Shown: one piece after another, positions 22,401 to 37,400 of the stretch
Numbering within the stretch: position 1 is the stretch's first letter
Layout of the letters: each line of letters begins with the position of its first letter
Assembly (NCBI RefSeq): GCF_016808335.1
Contig: NC_053149.1
Coordinates: 39,820,118 to 39,884,117, forward strand
Length of the DNA: 64,000 nt
Direction: 5' to 3'
Origin: Panicum virgatum
Lineage: Eukaryota > Streptophyta > Magnoliopsida > Poales > Poaceae
Translations under genes and position numbers: made by a program
The notes under the pieces: generated by a model
The model's input: the letters and a program-made list of their open reading frames with translations, nothing else
Databases searched by the model: none
What the model was told of the DNA's origin: nothing

Positions 22401-25400
22401 ATTATATGATATATATTTATATGATTTTTTTGCCATCTATGTTTTCTTCGTATCTGTATTTCTTTAAAATTGGAATGTAATTTTAGTATTATATTTTTAG
22501 TATGAAATTCTATTTACCACACCTTTAGTGTTACTTCAAAATTTTAATATACATGGAGCTATTGTATTTGGAATATGATCACTAAAGTCTCTTGCATTTA
22601 AACTTTACCTCTTTTATTTCATTAAGAATAATTGCGTCCAACACTGTTAATGACAATCTTGTTAACTTTTTATTTTTATATACATATATTGAAAGTTCTA
22701 TATTATTATTACTATTATTTTCCTAATTTTTCATACTTTACATAACATTCAAATCAATATTGTTGTCACATTTATGGTTCAATAATATGATGTCATTATT
22801 TATTTTTTATTCAAATTTCAAGCTTTTTGTTTCCAAGTTTCTTGATCCAAAATAAATTATTTTATTAATTATTTCCTTTAAATAATTTTATTTTATTTTT
22901 GTTATTGGTGATCAACTTGATGCTCAAGTCAACCACATTTATATAAGATACTTCTCATGTTGCAGAGGATGTGATGCGAGGCTTCACGCTAGCAATTGCT
23001 TCAATGCAACCAGGAGAGAGAGCCATATTCACTATCCCTCCTAAATTTGCAGTAACCATGTCCGGCGGTTCTCTAAATATCCCTACAAATCAAACATTAT
23101 GGCTCGATGTCGAGCTCATCTCTCTCATAACTGATATATTCGATGATCAAGGAATATTTATAAAGACAGTCAAGTTCGGAAGAGGGAATGATCACCCTTG
23201 TGATTCTGATGAAGTGTTTGGTACATTATTTCTTTGCTTCCTTCCTGTTATTTTATTCTTATTCTATTTGTTTTTGAGATTGCAAAATTATCCCGATCAA
23301 ACCACAAATGTGTGACATTCTAAAAACTACTTTGAATTATATTTATTACTTAGTTTTGTGGAAACATTAAAAATAGTGGCAATTTGGGCATAACAAGCTT
23401 ATCATATCACTAATTATAACGAAATTTAGGAAGTGATGAAAAGGAATGAAGATTTATTTTACGTTATGTTCTTGAATATGAATTGATCTACAAACATTTT
23501 GATATTGGAAATGGCCAGATGAATGTTGTTTTACTTCAACTTTGAGCTCAGTCCCAAAATCAATGGCGAATGAGACTTTCAATACACCTTGTATTTTTAG
23601 GTGCAGATTCTGTTGAGCGCAAGAGGGCTATGTAGTATATATGTACGATATGTAGTCACAATTTGTTGTTTATAGGTTTGAGTTAAGTTTTGAACATCTA
23701 TATTCCGCATTTGACACATTGGACTAATTCTTTTACATGGAGTAATAAGAAACGTGTAAGAAATATCGCGCGCATACTATGCGTAAGACAGATGATATGG
23801 GATGGGCTGCAAACAGATTTTGGACGTGGGATGAAGGTTTTATCCTGAAGTCCAAAGTAAATAATATTTTTGTAAGTGTGTGTAACAAATGACGTGAACC
23901 AAATGTTATTATGTCCATCGTCAGTGAGTTGAGTTGTTAGTTTAATGGGTTATCTCTGCTGGTAAATGCCAGTACTTATTATAATGCCCCAAGGCTATGT
24001 TTGCCTCCTTTTTCTTATAGCTCACCCAATTTTATTTGAGCTAAGCTTTTCTTTATGTATTTTTTCACAGTGAATTATAATGCTCGCTTGATGGATGGGA
24101 CTTCAGTTTCCAAATCTGAAGGGGTTGAATTCGTCCTCGAAAAAGGCAAGAATAATTTTCTTTATGATCATTGAAAACACTATGAGTTTAGGTTTAGTTT
24201 GAATTCGGAGAATATTGTGGCGGAACCACCCAAAACTACTGGGCCCGGGTGCACTGATCTTCGTTACTAAGCAACTCTGACCCAATCTGGCACTCACCGG
24301 TAGTTCCTCGAGTGAAGCCTCGATAAAAGCCACGCTATTCCAGGATCAGCAGACAACACTCACACGAAGGTGAGCCCAGAGATTACAACACAAACCATTT
24401 CATACATCTCAGAGTGATTGCAGCGGAAAGAAAATTTATTACAAACCATGTTCAGACTAGCGAAGTACTACGGAGTTCCAACTCCTCAAATTATTCAAGT
24501 CTCAAAGTTCAGCGGAAGCATTAAAAGATAACTAACGAAATAACGTGACGCATCGGTAAAGCCCGTACGAATGCGTCACTCAGCGGGAGGGTGATTAGCA
24601 CCAGCTGAAGGGCCATCCCACTCAACAGACCAACCCGGAGGCAGAGTGCAAGGCCAAGTAAGACTCGCAAACAGATCTTCAAAGTTAGTACCTGAAAAAC
24701 AGTGCCACAAGCAAGGCTGAGTATACAAATACTCAGCAAGACTGACCCGTCTCCGGATATAACATAGTCCGATAACTAGACATGCAAGCTTTTTGGTTGG
24801 TAGGGTTTGTTTGCCAAAAATGCCGCTAAGTGTTGATCCTTACTTTCAGGTTTTACTTAGCCAGATTCTAGTGGAATTAACCATTCTAAATTTGCAACTA
24901 ACTCTACTCAAACATGGTAGAGCAACCATTTAATCAACCAGCAGTATTTTCATCATCGTATTCCACTTGTTACTCTATGTGACCGAAAACATTAAGCAAT
25001 CTCATGCCGTGAGAGGCGAACGATTCTGAATCGAATTTCAACCTGGCCAGGGGAACCTAGACCACACGCATGGGGATCGACTTCGCTCCCGCCCACGCTA
25101 CTTTTCCCCTTTCTTTCCAGTCCGTGGATCCGGAACACCCTCCCCGACTACAGAGTCCGACCACTCTGCACCCGTACGTCGCGACATAAAATAAACCCTA
25201 CTTCTACTAGGAGGGTGCGAGATCGTTCCACTCGCCAGTCCAATCAGGTACTTAAGCTTACCGATTACCATATTTCTCGGTATGTGGCTAGTACTTTCAA
25301 ACGCTTAACGAAATGAGCCACACACCGCGACCTTAGCCATTTTTGACTACACCAGCAGGGTATCACAACTACACAACCCCGCCCGTTGTCCTTACTTTTC

Positions 25401-28400
25401 AACAGGAATTAAAGTCAGCACAATTCCTATTCGCTCGCGAGAGGCAGGGAACCACTCGACTTCTACCGTACCTATTTAGCATGGCAACTAGTCGATAAAA
25501 AGATCCGGTATCAAACATAGGTTCCTATGGATCATGCATCTAGGGTTTTCGATCAACGCTTAGAGAACTTAAATGCAGAAAACCAACTGTTACCATACAT
25601 TAATAAATAGATAGCAGAATGATAATTCGGAAAAATAGTGGGATTATGCTCCGGGGCTTGCCTTCTTGGGCACTGTCGGACAGAAAAGCTTCTGGGGCTT
25701 GGCCCAGGTCTTGAGACAAGTTAGTACAGTTCAGATTAACCTCCTGCTCCGCACGAGAGTCCGCGGGCACCAGTTCGTAGTCTCCGTCCGCGAGGTTAAC
25801 CGTTTCTATATGCAATGCAAGATTTTGAGTTATTCAGGGATATAATTTCTTTCCTTCACGATAAAGTTGTAGTCCACGAAAGTTAATTTAGTGATGATTT
25901 CACCTTTCGTTGCATGGGTAATCGCTTATAGAGTAGCAAGCATAACTACGGTTATTCATGAATGAGTGGGGTTTTGGGTTTTCATTTTCAATTTCAACAC
26001 ATAGCATGCTTTCATTATTCCTTAACAACACAACTACTAAAGAGCTAGTGATGAAACACTAAAGTAACTCAGATTCAAACTTGAACATTCAGGGTATAAA
26101 TTTCAGCATCTATCATAGAGCAAAAACTATAACTATTCATGCAAATGGATTACTCTAGTTGCTTCATCTTTTTGTACAGAATGTTCAACATGGGTTCTGG
26201 TGCTACAAATTTTATGCAAGCAACTTCAAAGCATAAACTCAGTACTGAAATGTTTCCAGATTTTATACATTTATATAGCAGAGGTGATAAAAAGATTAAA
26301 AACAGCAAGCCATTAACAAAGATTAATTCTACAGAAAGTTTTACTAAGGATTTGGTTCTCAAATTTTTACCAGAGACTAGTCCTGAGTTAAACATACTCC
26401 AGAAAATTTTTCAAGATTTAACTCACTATGATAAATTAGTTATTCAGTTAACTTAACATGAGTTTGCATGAATTTCTCAAGATGCATTTGACCGGTATTG
26501 CATCTGAACTTTTTATAACAGGTAGAACATACTCTAAACAAGTTCATGCCCAAAAATAAAGATCAGAAACATTGTAGATTACTCAGAACAAAAATAGTAA
26601 ATCTAGCCCTAAGATGCTAAGCATGATTATTCGACAAAGCCAAACCCAGTAACTGCAGCTCAAATTTTTTTTGACGGGAACACAGAGCTAAAAAGAGACT
26701 CCAGAAATAAATATGGATTTTTCTGAGCATAAGAACTATATATGAGGAATTAAGTTGATTAAACAAGCATAAATCATGGTATATAGCAAATGAACTCTAA
26801 TAAATTTTAATTTTAGCAATTTGCAGGGATTCAGTGGCACAAGGCTGTAGAAAAATTTTCAGAGCAAGTTCATGTACATATTTTCCAGAATTAAATCGAG
26901 AATGTTAACAATAGATTAGAGAATCTTGATTGTTCTAACCTGATAACTGTTTTGGTTTGGTGTCATCTTTTTACTGTGATCTTAGCATCCCATTAGTTAT
27001 AACATATCCAAAAATCAAGGTCATTTGATGAGCAGAACTTCATGAACATGCATAAGGTGATTTTCTTAATCTTTTCCCTAGACTAAATTCGGTTGAGTTT
27101 CTGCAAATGTGAATGTTACAAAATTTGTAGATTTTGTTACAAGGATTCCAGATCAGTTGAGTTTGCATTTTTCTGATTTTTCTGTGATTTGTTTCGTATT
27201 TTAGAAGTTCACTGGTATACACTGTAAAACTTGCAGAGACACCCTTGAACGAAAAAAAGAAATTACAACCGGGTCCTTCGCCGGCCTTCTCCGCCGTGGC
27301 ATCTTGCCCGTGGTGTTCTGCGGTGCAGGGCTTACCGGGGCTGCCACGGGGAGGCGCATGGGGGAGAAAGGATCGAGGAACACCTACCCTGGTCGACGTT
27401 CGAGCGTTTGGAGCACAGGTTCAAGCTCGTCGGCATTGATGGCGGGTCGGTTGTTCGGTTCGCCGGCGCTGGAGGCGAAGGAGGGCTCGGGGTAGGGGAA
27501 CAAGGCGCGCACGAGCACCGCGTGAGCTCGTGGATGCTTCTGGGATAGCTGTCGGGCTCGGTCTTCCCCGGAGCTGGCCGGTCCACGGTGAGCCTGAGCT
27601 CGCCGGCGGCGGCGCAAAAGGGGAACGGCTTCGGGAGGGGGTTTGGATTCGATTCCGCGCGCGTGGAGCTTAACTGGGAGGTGGCGAAGCTGCTGCGGTG
27701 GTCGGAGGGGGCAATGTGGGGCTGGGCTAGCCGGTCCGCGAGAGCTGGATCTCGGCGGCCATGGCGGAGCGGCGGGAGGAGGAAGAAGGGGAAGAAGGGG
27801 CGCGACTGTGGGGGTTCTGGGGGTCTTTATAGGCCAAAGAGCTCCTGGGTGAGGAATGGAGTGACTGGGGGCGGTCGATTTGGCCTGGGCGAGTCGACGG
27901 CGAGCGGGCGGAGGAGGCAGCGGCACGGCACATGGCTGGGGATGTCGTGGCGGCTCGGGGAGCGGCCTGGGACGCGTGTGGGCGTGGGAGGGCGCCAAGG
28001 GGCAGGCCAGGTGGCGTGGAGAGGTTTCCCCGGGTCCATTTGGCCGCGGGCGCGCGGTGGACGAAGTCCACCGGCGACGTACGGCAGGCGGCGGCTGAAA
28101 CAGAGCAAGCCGGGAGAGAGAGATGGAGGTAGGGGCTCTTTTGCGATTTCTGAAAATTTCAGGGACCTCTCGGTAAACAAAAATTATCTCCTATTTGGAG
28201 GGCTCAAATGGAAAAGTGTTGAATACCATTTTTGCATAACTTTTCAAGATCTACAACTTTTGTGTTATGCAAAATTTCATTTGAAACTCACATTTTGAAC
28301 TATTGGTACATTTGCATATTTGCACAAAAGGACTTTAGTTTTATTCAGTTTTTGAATTGATTTTGGCTGAAGTTCAATTGAGCACATGTCAATTGAAACA

Positions 28401-31400
28401 CCTCTCATGAGCAAGTAAAATTTTGTGCACATTTTTGAAATAAATTTTGAGTTGCTTCCCACTCCTTTTTCTTTTTCCTTTAATTTCTTTTGTATGATTT
28501 GTCTTTTATTTGAGCCTTTCTCTTTGAATTAGTTTCCCAAATTTTTCTTTTAGCTTTAACTAAGGTACCTTGATTGTATTAGATGTGCTAACACCTGAGG
28601 TGTCACAACCTACCCCCCTTAACAAGATTCTCGTCCCGAGATTGGATGATTGAATTGAGGTGGGGAAAATGATATACCTGAGGTAGAGCTAAGGAAACCC
28701 GGATAGTGTCGATTAAGATAATCCTCCGCCTCCCAAGTGGCTTCTTCTTCAGTGTGATGAGACCACTAAATTTTATACATTTTTAACACCTTTCGACGAG
28801 TACCTCTCTCTTTTTGATCCAGAATTTTGAGTGGATATTCGGTATATGAGAGATCGGGCTCCACTAAAATTTCCTGTTGATCAATGATTTCCGTAGGAAC
28901 TCGAACACATTTCTTGAGTTGGGATATGTGGAAAACATTATGGTTGGCGGCAAGTCGTGAAGGAAGTCGCAAACGATAAGCCACGGGTCCACATTCTTCA
29001 ATGATTTCATATGGCCCGACATAGCGAGGTGCGAGCTTACCCCTAACTCCGAAACGTTGAACGCCTCGAGTTGGGGACACTCGTAAATAGACGTGATTAC
29101 CAACCATGAACTTCAAAGGATCCCTTCTTTTATCGAAATAACTCTTTTGCCGAGACTGGGCTGCTCGGAGGTTTGCTTGTACTATTTTTACTTTCTCTTC
29201 AGCCTCGACCACTAATTCAGGTCCAAACATTTGACGCTCTCTAGTCTGGGACCAACTCAAAGGAGTTCGACACCGTCGACCATACAAGGCCTCGAAGGGT
29301 GCCATCTTCAGACTGGCCTGATAGCTGTTGTTATAAGAAAACTCAGCCAAGGATAAACATTTGTCCCAGTTTTTGTCATAATGGATGACACATGCTCGAA
29401 GCATATCCTCAAGAATTTGATTCACCCTTTCGGTCTGTCCGTCAGTCTGTGGATGGTAAGCTGAGCTTCGAATTAATTTAGTTCCGAGAGCCTCTTGAAG
29501 TTGCTCCCAAAACCTTGCCACAAACTGAGGACCACAATCCGATATAATTGTTTTGGGTATACCGTGTAGGCAGACAATCCGATCCATATAGATCTCAGCA
29601 TATTTCTTGGCTCGATATTCAGTATGCACTGGAATAAAATGAGCAGTCTTTGTGAGCCTATCAACAATGACCCAAATGGAATCATGGTGCTGAGAAGTAT
29701 TTGGTAAGCCCACGATGAAATCCATGCTGATATCTTCCCATTTCCAAGACGGAATCGGTAGAGGTTGGAGAGTTCCAGCAACTTTCAAGTGACTAGCTTT
29801 CACTCTCTGGCAGGTGTCACATTCTGCGACATATTTGGCAATCTCTCTCTTCATGCGAGTCCACCAAAAATTTTACCTGAGATCTTGGTACATCTTGGTG
29901 CTGCCCGGATGAATAGAGAATTTAGAGAGATGTGCTTCATCCAAGATTTGTTTCCGCAGGTCAGGATTCTTGGGAACGACTAGGCGATCCTCGAACCACA
30001 AAATTCCTTTATGGTCCACTCGGAAACACTTATATTTATTTTCACCTTCTACTACTTGCTGCTTGATGATACCAACGCTTTTGTCGTGTAATTGTGCCAT
30101 GATGACCTGGTCATAGAGTGTCGGTTCCACCGAAATATGATTCAAAGAGCCCTGAGGAATAATTTCTAATTTCAGCCTTTGCATTTCAGCACACAATGTG
30201 TCATTATATGACTCCATTGATTGGCAATTGCAGTGAACCTTGCGACTGAGCGCATCGGCTACAACATTCGCCTTGCCCGGATGATAATGAACCTCCAGAT
30301 CATAATCTTTGATTAATTCCAGCCATCTTCGTTGCCTCATATTCAGCTCACTTTGAGTGAAAATGTATTTGAGACTCTTATGGTCGGTATAGATATTGCA
30401 ATGAGTGCCCATAAGATAATGTCTCCAAAGCTTGAGAGCATGAATAACGGCGGCTAGTTCCAGATCATGAGTGGGATAATTTAGCTCGTGTGGCCGAAGA
30501 GCTCGGGAAGCATAAGCTATCACCCGATTGTCTTGCATTAGAACACAACCAAGACCAGTGCCTGAAGCATCACAATAAACGTCGTATGGTTTACTGTTGT
30601 CAGGTTGAGCCAAGACTGGTGCAGTGGTTAGATGTGCTCTCAATGTATGGAATGCTTCATCACACTTCGTGTTCCATTTAAACTTGACATCTTTCCTTAG
30701 TAGTTCTGTCATGGGCTTAGCAATTCTGGAGAAGTCCGGAATAAATCTGCGGTAATACCCCGCCAAGCCGAGAAAACTGCGGATCTGATGAACTGAAGTA
30801 GGAGGTTTCCAGTCCATCACTTCTTGTACTTTGCTGGGATCAACTGAAATGCCTTCACTAGATATAGTGTGACCCAGAAATTTGACTGTGTCCAGCCAGA
30901 ATTCACACTTGGAGAATTTTGCGTACAGCTTATGATCTCTGAGACGTTGAAGAACAATGCGCAGATGTTGCTCATGTTCTGCCTCATCTTTGGAATAGAT
31001 CAGAATGTCGTCAATAAAGACCACGACAAACTTGTCAAGTTCCGGCATAAATACCGAGTTCATGAGATACATAAAATAAGCCGGAGCATTGGTGAGACCG
31101 AAAGACATAACCAAATATTCATAGAGACCATATCGGGTTGAGAAGGCGGTCTTGGGAATATCGCAAGGCCGGATTTTAATTTGATGATAACCCGAACGAA
31201 GATCAATCTTGGAGAAAATCTTTGCTCCAGCCAATTGATCAAACAATACATCAATGCGGGGAAGTGGATATTTATTTTTGATGGTCACCGCATTGAGAGG
31301 CCGGTAATCAACACACAACCTCTGACTATCATCCTTCTTCTTTACGAACAATGCTGGACAGCCCCAAGGTGAAGCACTTGGGCGAATAAAACCCTTGTCC

Positions 31401-34400
31401 AACAGTTCTTGTAGCTGGATTTTTAGTTCAGCCAATTCTTTAGGCGGCATTCGGTATGGCCTTTTTGAAATAGGTGCTGTACCAGGCTGAAGTTCAATGA
31501 CAAATTCGATATCCCGGTCTGGCGGCATACCAGGTAAATCCTCCGGAAAAACATCTACATATTCACGGACTACCGGAATATCTTCGAGACGAATATCTTT
31601 CATGGCATAGGCACAAGAGTTGTTGTATTGGTGATGAGGTAAATATAGAACCGAATGACCATGAGTTGGAGAATTTATTTCAACGGCTCGGGAAGAGATA
31701 TCTAACATTACCCCATGTCTTTTCATCCAATCCATTCCCAGAATAATGTCCATACCTTCTAGTGGCAACAATATCAAGGTGGTAGGAATGGTTTTATTAC
31801 CCAAACTAAGTGGCGCATTAAGAACGATTTGGTTTGATGCGACTTTACCACCCGGAGTAGATATCATGAAGGAACCTTTCGTGTGACAGAAATCTAACCC
31901 AACCCTTGCTCCGAATTTAGAACTAATGAAGCTATGAGATGCACCAGAATCGAATAAGATAACGGTGGGGTGTTGGTTTATAGAGAATGTACCCGACATG
32001 ATTAGTGCTCCCTCAGGAAGGTCAGCAAGGTTGGTGAAGTTAAGTCGGCCCTGCCTAACTTGAATGGTTTGCCTCTTGCCCTTGTGCTGATCATTTCTGC
32101 GAGAAGCCTGCCCTTGAGATTGTCCCGCCTGGGGGCACATCTTGGCAAAGTGATCCGGACTCCCGCATCTGAAACAACGGTTATTATTATCGGGGCGAGC
32201 GGCTGGCTGAGCATTCGGCCTAGGGCCGTTCTGCTGCTGCTGAGGTGCAAATCGAGCTTGCTGGGGAAGCCCGAATCGAGTCTGCTGCTGCTGTTGAGGA
32301 GGCCTAATAATCCAACGCCCTGGCTGAGGGGCCTTCTGAGAGGATGCGGGTGGGTTATTTTGCACAATACGATACCTCGGTGCAGAGGCACTCGAGGGTC
32401 CAGCAGGTGCCTTGCGCTTCTTTTCAGCGCAGTGTGCAGAAATTAGATCATCCTGAGATATAGCCATATTCACCAATTCATTGAATGAGTCTGCTCGGAC
32501 AAGATTTAGCCTCTCCTGTAATTTGGTACTAAGGCCTCGACGGAAGCGTTCACACTTCTTAGCGTCGGTATCGGCATGATGTCCAGCATACTGACACAAT
32601 TGATGGAACACTTGAGCATACTGCACCACGGTACGAGTGCCCTGAGTCAAGGCCAAGAACTCGTTGAGCTTACGGTCAAGAAGTCCAGCTGGAATATGAT
32701 GATCTCGAAAAGCCAATTTGAATTCATTCCAATTCACCACATGATCAGCCGGTAGCATCCTGTGGTAATGATCCCACCACATACGAGCTGATCCGCGAAG
32801 CTGCTGCGCGGCATAGCGAGTCTTGTTCGCTTCGGAACAAGGAGTAGTCAATAGAGAAAACTTGGACTCGATCGTGCGAATCCAAGCGTCAGCGTCCAGA
32901 GGCTCATCCGCTTTATTGAACAGCGGAGGCTGAGTACTGAGGAAATCTTGGTAGCTCGCTTCTTGTGCGTGATGAGCATGATGCCCACCCCACGGTTGTT
33001 GCTGAGCTTGAACCAATTGCCGCAAAATCTCTGTCTGGGCAGCAAGAACCTCAGCAATACCCACTGGTGGAGGAGGTGGAGGTGGATCGCCATTCCCTCC
33101 GGCTCCAAAACCACTAGGGGTGCCTCGAGTTGATCCAACCATCTGAAATGTGAGTACTTTTGCATTAGGCTCATCATTATCATCATTTCAAATAGAATAT
33201 ACAACTCAAAATGACATGGAAGTACTGGAAATTGCTTAATCAGGTTGTGCAGCAAAACCAGCGATACGAAAACGCTCATAACTGGAGTTCGGTACATGAT
33301 ATGGACTTGAAATTTTTACAAGAGATAGGAAATTTCATGATCTACAACTTTGGTAGTCATCACAAAGTCAGATTTCCAGAGTAGGTTAGTCGAAAAATTC
33401 AATTACTCCTCCTCTGGTTTTTCTGCTTCACAGAAAACAGAGCTTCTGTAATTTGCGATTTTCTCCTGCAATACCAATCCGTTTGGGCTGAAATTTTGCG
33501 AGCAGGTTCCTGATGAAATTTGGAACAACTTTGGTATTCAACTCAGGAGCTAAATCCGAAAGGAAAAGAGGATAAAAATTCGAACTAGCTGCTACCTTCA
33601 GCTTTTTGCAGATTACTGATAATTAACACTAGTAGCATTAGGGGTTCATTACATCCATCGTTCTCTCATTTCTACTTGGTCACTCCTAACATCAGTACTA
33701 AGGGGGTTACTCAACTCTAAGTTAGCCTAGTAGCCATGATCCAAAAGTAGGCCACACTAAGAGGAGTCTACAAAAGCTAAGAAACAGCGCCTCGGTCTAC
33801 ATGTTGACCGATGCCTCACTCGCCGCGGGAGTGTGAACCTCAACCGGTGCGGGCTGCGGCGCCTGGTCCTCAGAGTCCATCTCTGAAACGCCCTCTATCT
33901 CCTGGGGCTCGTCCTCCTCGTCCACCTGCATCTCGTCGGGAGGTGCGTGAAGGGCATCCTGCGCGTGCTGTATCGCGTGGAGCTGCCCCTGAGCCTCGTC
34001 CATCTCAAGCTGCAGGTCGTGAAACTGGTCCTCCAGGAAGTTGATCGTAGCGTCACGATCCGACACAGTGTCCTGAAGCTCGTGAACCTGGCCGTGGAGC
34101 TGGGCGATAAGAGTAGCCCTGCTCTCGAGCTCGGTACTAGCCTCCTGAAGCTGCCCATCTCTCAGCTGGACCGCCAGGTGCAAGGCCTGAGCGTGGTCCA
34201 CCAACTGAGCGACGGCGTAACCCTGGTAAGTGTGAAGTCTGTAAAGGCCGTCCAAGCACATCGCTGTCGTCCGAAGTGCCCCGACCGGGTCAAGGGTAGC
34301 GACCACGTCCACGTGTGCCATCCGGTCGAGCCAAAGCGGGTCTGTCGGGTCAGGTGCAGGGAACAACCCGAACGCGGTCAGAACCACCTCCAGAGGGCGC

Positions 34401-37400
34401 AAAGAGCAAAAGGTGGTCATCGCCCTCATGGCGGTAAGCTCCCAGGTGTCCAGCAGGTAGTGACCGACCATCTGAGTCACGATCGGCTCCCACCCGTTGA
34501 GCGGCTGCTGCGGGATCACCATCGTCACACTGCAGCGACGAACTCCGTCCTCCACAAACTCGTGGCCATCGTAAACCGGTGGCTGGAGGTAACCGGCTGC
34601 ACTCAAAAGCTCCCAAAGACGGCGGGGAAACCCGTCCCAGTGCAGGCAAGCGGAGTGCACGTGCCCCTGCGCGTCAACGACCAGCAGCTCTTCCATCTGT
34701 CCCAACAAAAGACCGATGGATCAGCTGATGGTAACAAGAACTACTAACTCTGGAATAGTGAAAGAAATGGCCAAAACTGTAGAGAACTTGCTTCAAAAAT
34801 TTACATAAGATCCCTCTGATGTTAAGGAACAATTCACCTAGTCATCACTCTTCTCAATTCGGATTCCATGGGGGTGATATGCTCAGGTATTCAGAGTGAT
34901 GTCAACCAGGAAAACTGAGTGTCCAGAGAGGGTGTATTTTGACTATAACTCTCAACCCAGACGTCAAAAATTCTTCAAATTTTTATGGTAAGCTCATCAC
35001 TTAGTTGTCTACAACTTTCATGTTGAACGATTTTTAGTTTGAGCAACTTATAAAGGTCGAAAAATTTCAGTTGTATAGACGGTTCAGAGTTAACAGTTTT
35101 ACACAGGGTTGATCCAAAAATACAAATACCATGCTAGAAGGCTTCAAAAATTTTAAAATTTTTACAGCAGCTTGATAACTTAGGAAACATCATTTAGTCT
35201 TACTACCCCAAGTCGATTTGAGTAACTTATCAGAAGGTTAAAATTCGTGGAAACCAGGTTGCAGACTTTCTGGATACTCCCTAGGATAGTGTTTTAACGG
35301 ATTTGCTTGCGATTTCCCCAGAGATTTATTTGCTAATCTTTTTGAGAATGAATGCAGAGCCTATACGTCCTCACCAAGGAAAAATTGCCAAGTAACCTTG
35401 GTCTTACGCAATGACTTTGGTGGCATACATATTACGTCTCTCACTATATAGCTACTCGATATAGCTAGATAGCCTATAATTCGATTTCGAGTTAGCGTAC
35501 CTGCAGAAGATTGACAGCATATAAAATGAACCTTTCGTGCCAGCACTCACGAAAGCGTCCCCATACATTACCGATTACTATAGAATCGGCATCCATACCA
35601 TTACCGCCGTATGGACAACGTTAAGCATACGTTATCGAAACAACGTATTGACTGAGTACCGTCTTTGACGGGGAATTGAATTCCAATTTCGAACTATTAC
35701 TCCCCATATACTCAACCGAAGTTGGTATATGGGCAGCAGCTCAAGTAGGCCACTGCTTGAGCTCCAGCGTTCGGCTCGCATCACCGACGGAAAGGTCAGA
35801 CTCCCTCAGCTGACTGAGTAAGCATACCTTCGTGGCGATGATGTAGTTGCAGAATTTAAATTACAGGATTTAAATACTGAAAAGTAAGGTGCTGGAAGTT
35901 AGCCATACAAAATAAGCCACCTGATTATACCCATAAGATTCCCTAGGGCTTTACGTCCTAGACTTGTCCTTGGAGATCCTAAACTCTTTCAAAACTTTAG
36001 TAGCTTTGAAGTCAAGTTTTAAGTTGTTGTTGTGAAAACCGAGGTTGCCATCCCTGGTAGGCTGTCTGCGAGCTCTGATGCCAGCTGTGGCGGAACCACC
36101 CAAAACTACTGGGCCCGGGTGCACTGATCTTCGTTGCTAAGCAACTCTGACCCAATCTGGCACTCACCGGTAGTTCCTCGAGTGAAGCCTCGATAAAAGC
36201 CATGCTATTCCAGGATCAGCAGACAACACTCACACGAAGGTGAGCCCAGAGATTACAACACAAACCATTTCATACATCTCAGAGTGATTGCAGCGGAAAG
36301 AAAATTTATTACAATTCATGTTCAGACTAGCGAAGTAGTACGGAGTTCCAACTCCTCAAATTATTCAAGTCTCAAAGTTCAGCGGAAGCATTAAAAGATA
36401 ACTAACGAAATAACGTGACGCATCGGTAAAGCCCGTACGAATGCGTCACTCAGCGGGAGGGTGATTAGCACCAGCTGAAGGGCCATCCCACTCAACAGAC
36501 CAACCCGGAGGCAGAGTGCAAGGCCAAGTAAGACTCGCAAACAGATCTTCAAAGTTAGTACCTGAAAAATAGTGCCACAAGCAAGGCTGAGTATACTAAT
36601 ACTCAGCAAGACTGACCCGTCTCCGGATATAACATAGTCCGATAACTAGACATGCAAGCTTTTTGGTTGGTAGGGTTTGTTTGCCAAAAATGCCGCTAAG
36701 TGTTGATCCTTACTTTCAGGTTTTACTTAGCCAGATTCTAGTGGAATTAACCATTCTAAATTTGCAACTAACTCTACTCAAACATGGTAGAGCAACCATT
36801 TAATCAACCAGCAGTATTTTCATCATCGTATTCCACTTGTTACTCTATGTGACCGAAAACATTAAGCAATCTCATGCCGTGAGAGGCGGACGATTCTGAA
36901 TCAAATTTCAACCTGGCCAGGGGAACCTAGACCACACGCATGGGGATCGACTTCGCTCCCGCCCACGCTACTTTTCCCCTTTCTTTCCAGTCCGTGGATC
37001 CGGAACACCCTCCCCGACTACAGAGTCCGACCACTCTGCACCCGTACGTCGCGACATAAAATAAACCCTACTTCTACCAGGAGGGTGCGAGATCGTTCCA
37101 CTCGCCGGTCCAATCAGGTACTTAAGCTTACCGATTACCATATTTCTCGGTATGTGGCTAGTACTTTCAAACGCTTAACGAAATGAGCCACACACCGCGA
37201 CCTTAGCCATTTTTGACTACACCAGCGGGGTATCACAACTACACAACCCCGCCCGTTGTCCTTACATTTCAACAGGAATTAAAGTCAGCACAATTCCTAT
37301 TCGCTCGCGAGAGGCAGGGAACCACTCGACTTCTACCGTACCTATTTAGCATGGCAACTAGTCGATAAAAAGATCCGGTATCAAACATAGGTTCCTATGG

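Noticed and set aside
23211..23217. Earlier GT dinucleotides as the donor of exon 3
   Set aside because: Joining at these sites gives a stop or breaks the frame into exon 4; the GTACAT donor at 23221 restores the conserved DEVFV segment.
26139..26456. 105-codon plus-strand frame, repeated at 38009-38326
   Set aside because: It lies in the LTR, so the repetition is explained by the LTR pair; no recognised domain, and a minus-strand frame overlaps it.
27384..28298. Open frames of 204 and 236 codons inside the chromovirus LTR (repeated at 39254-40168)
   Set aside because: They overlap on opposite strands in a GC-rich stretch, have low-complexity composition and no domain; the duplicate copy reflects the young LTR pair, not selection.
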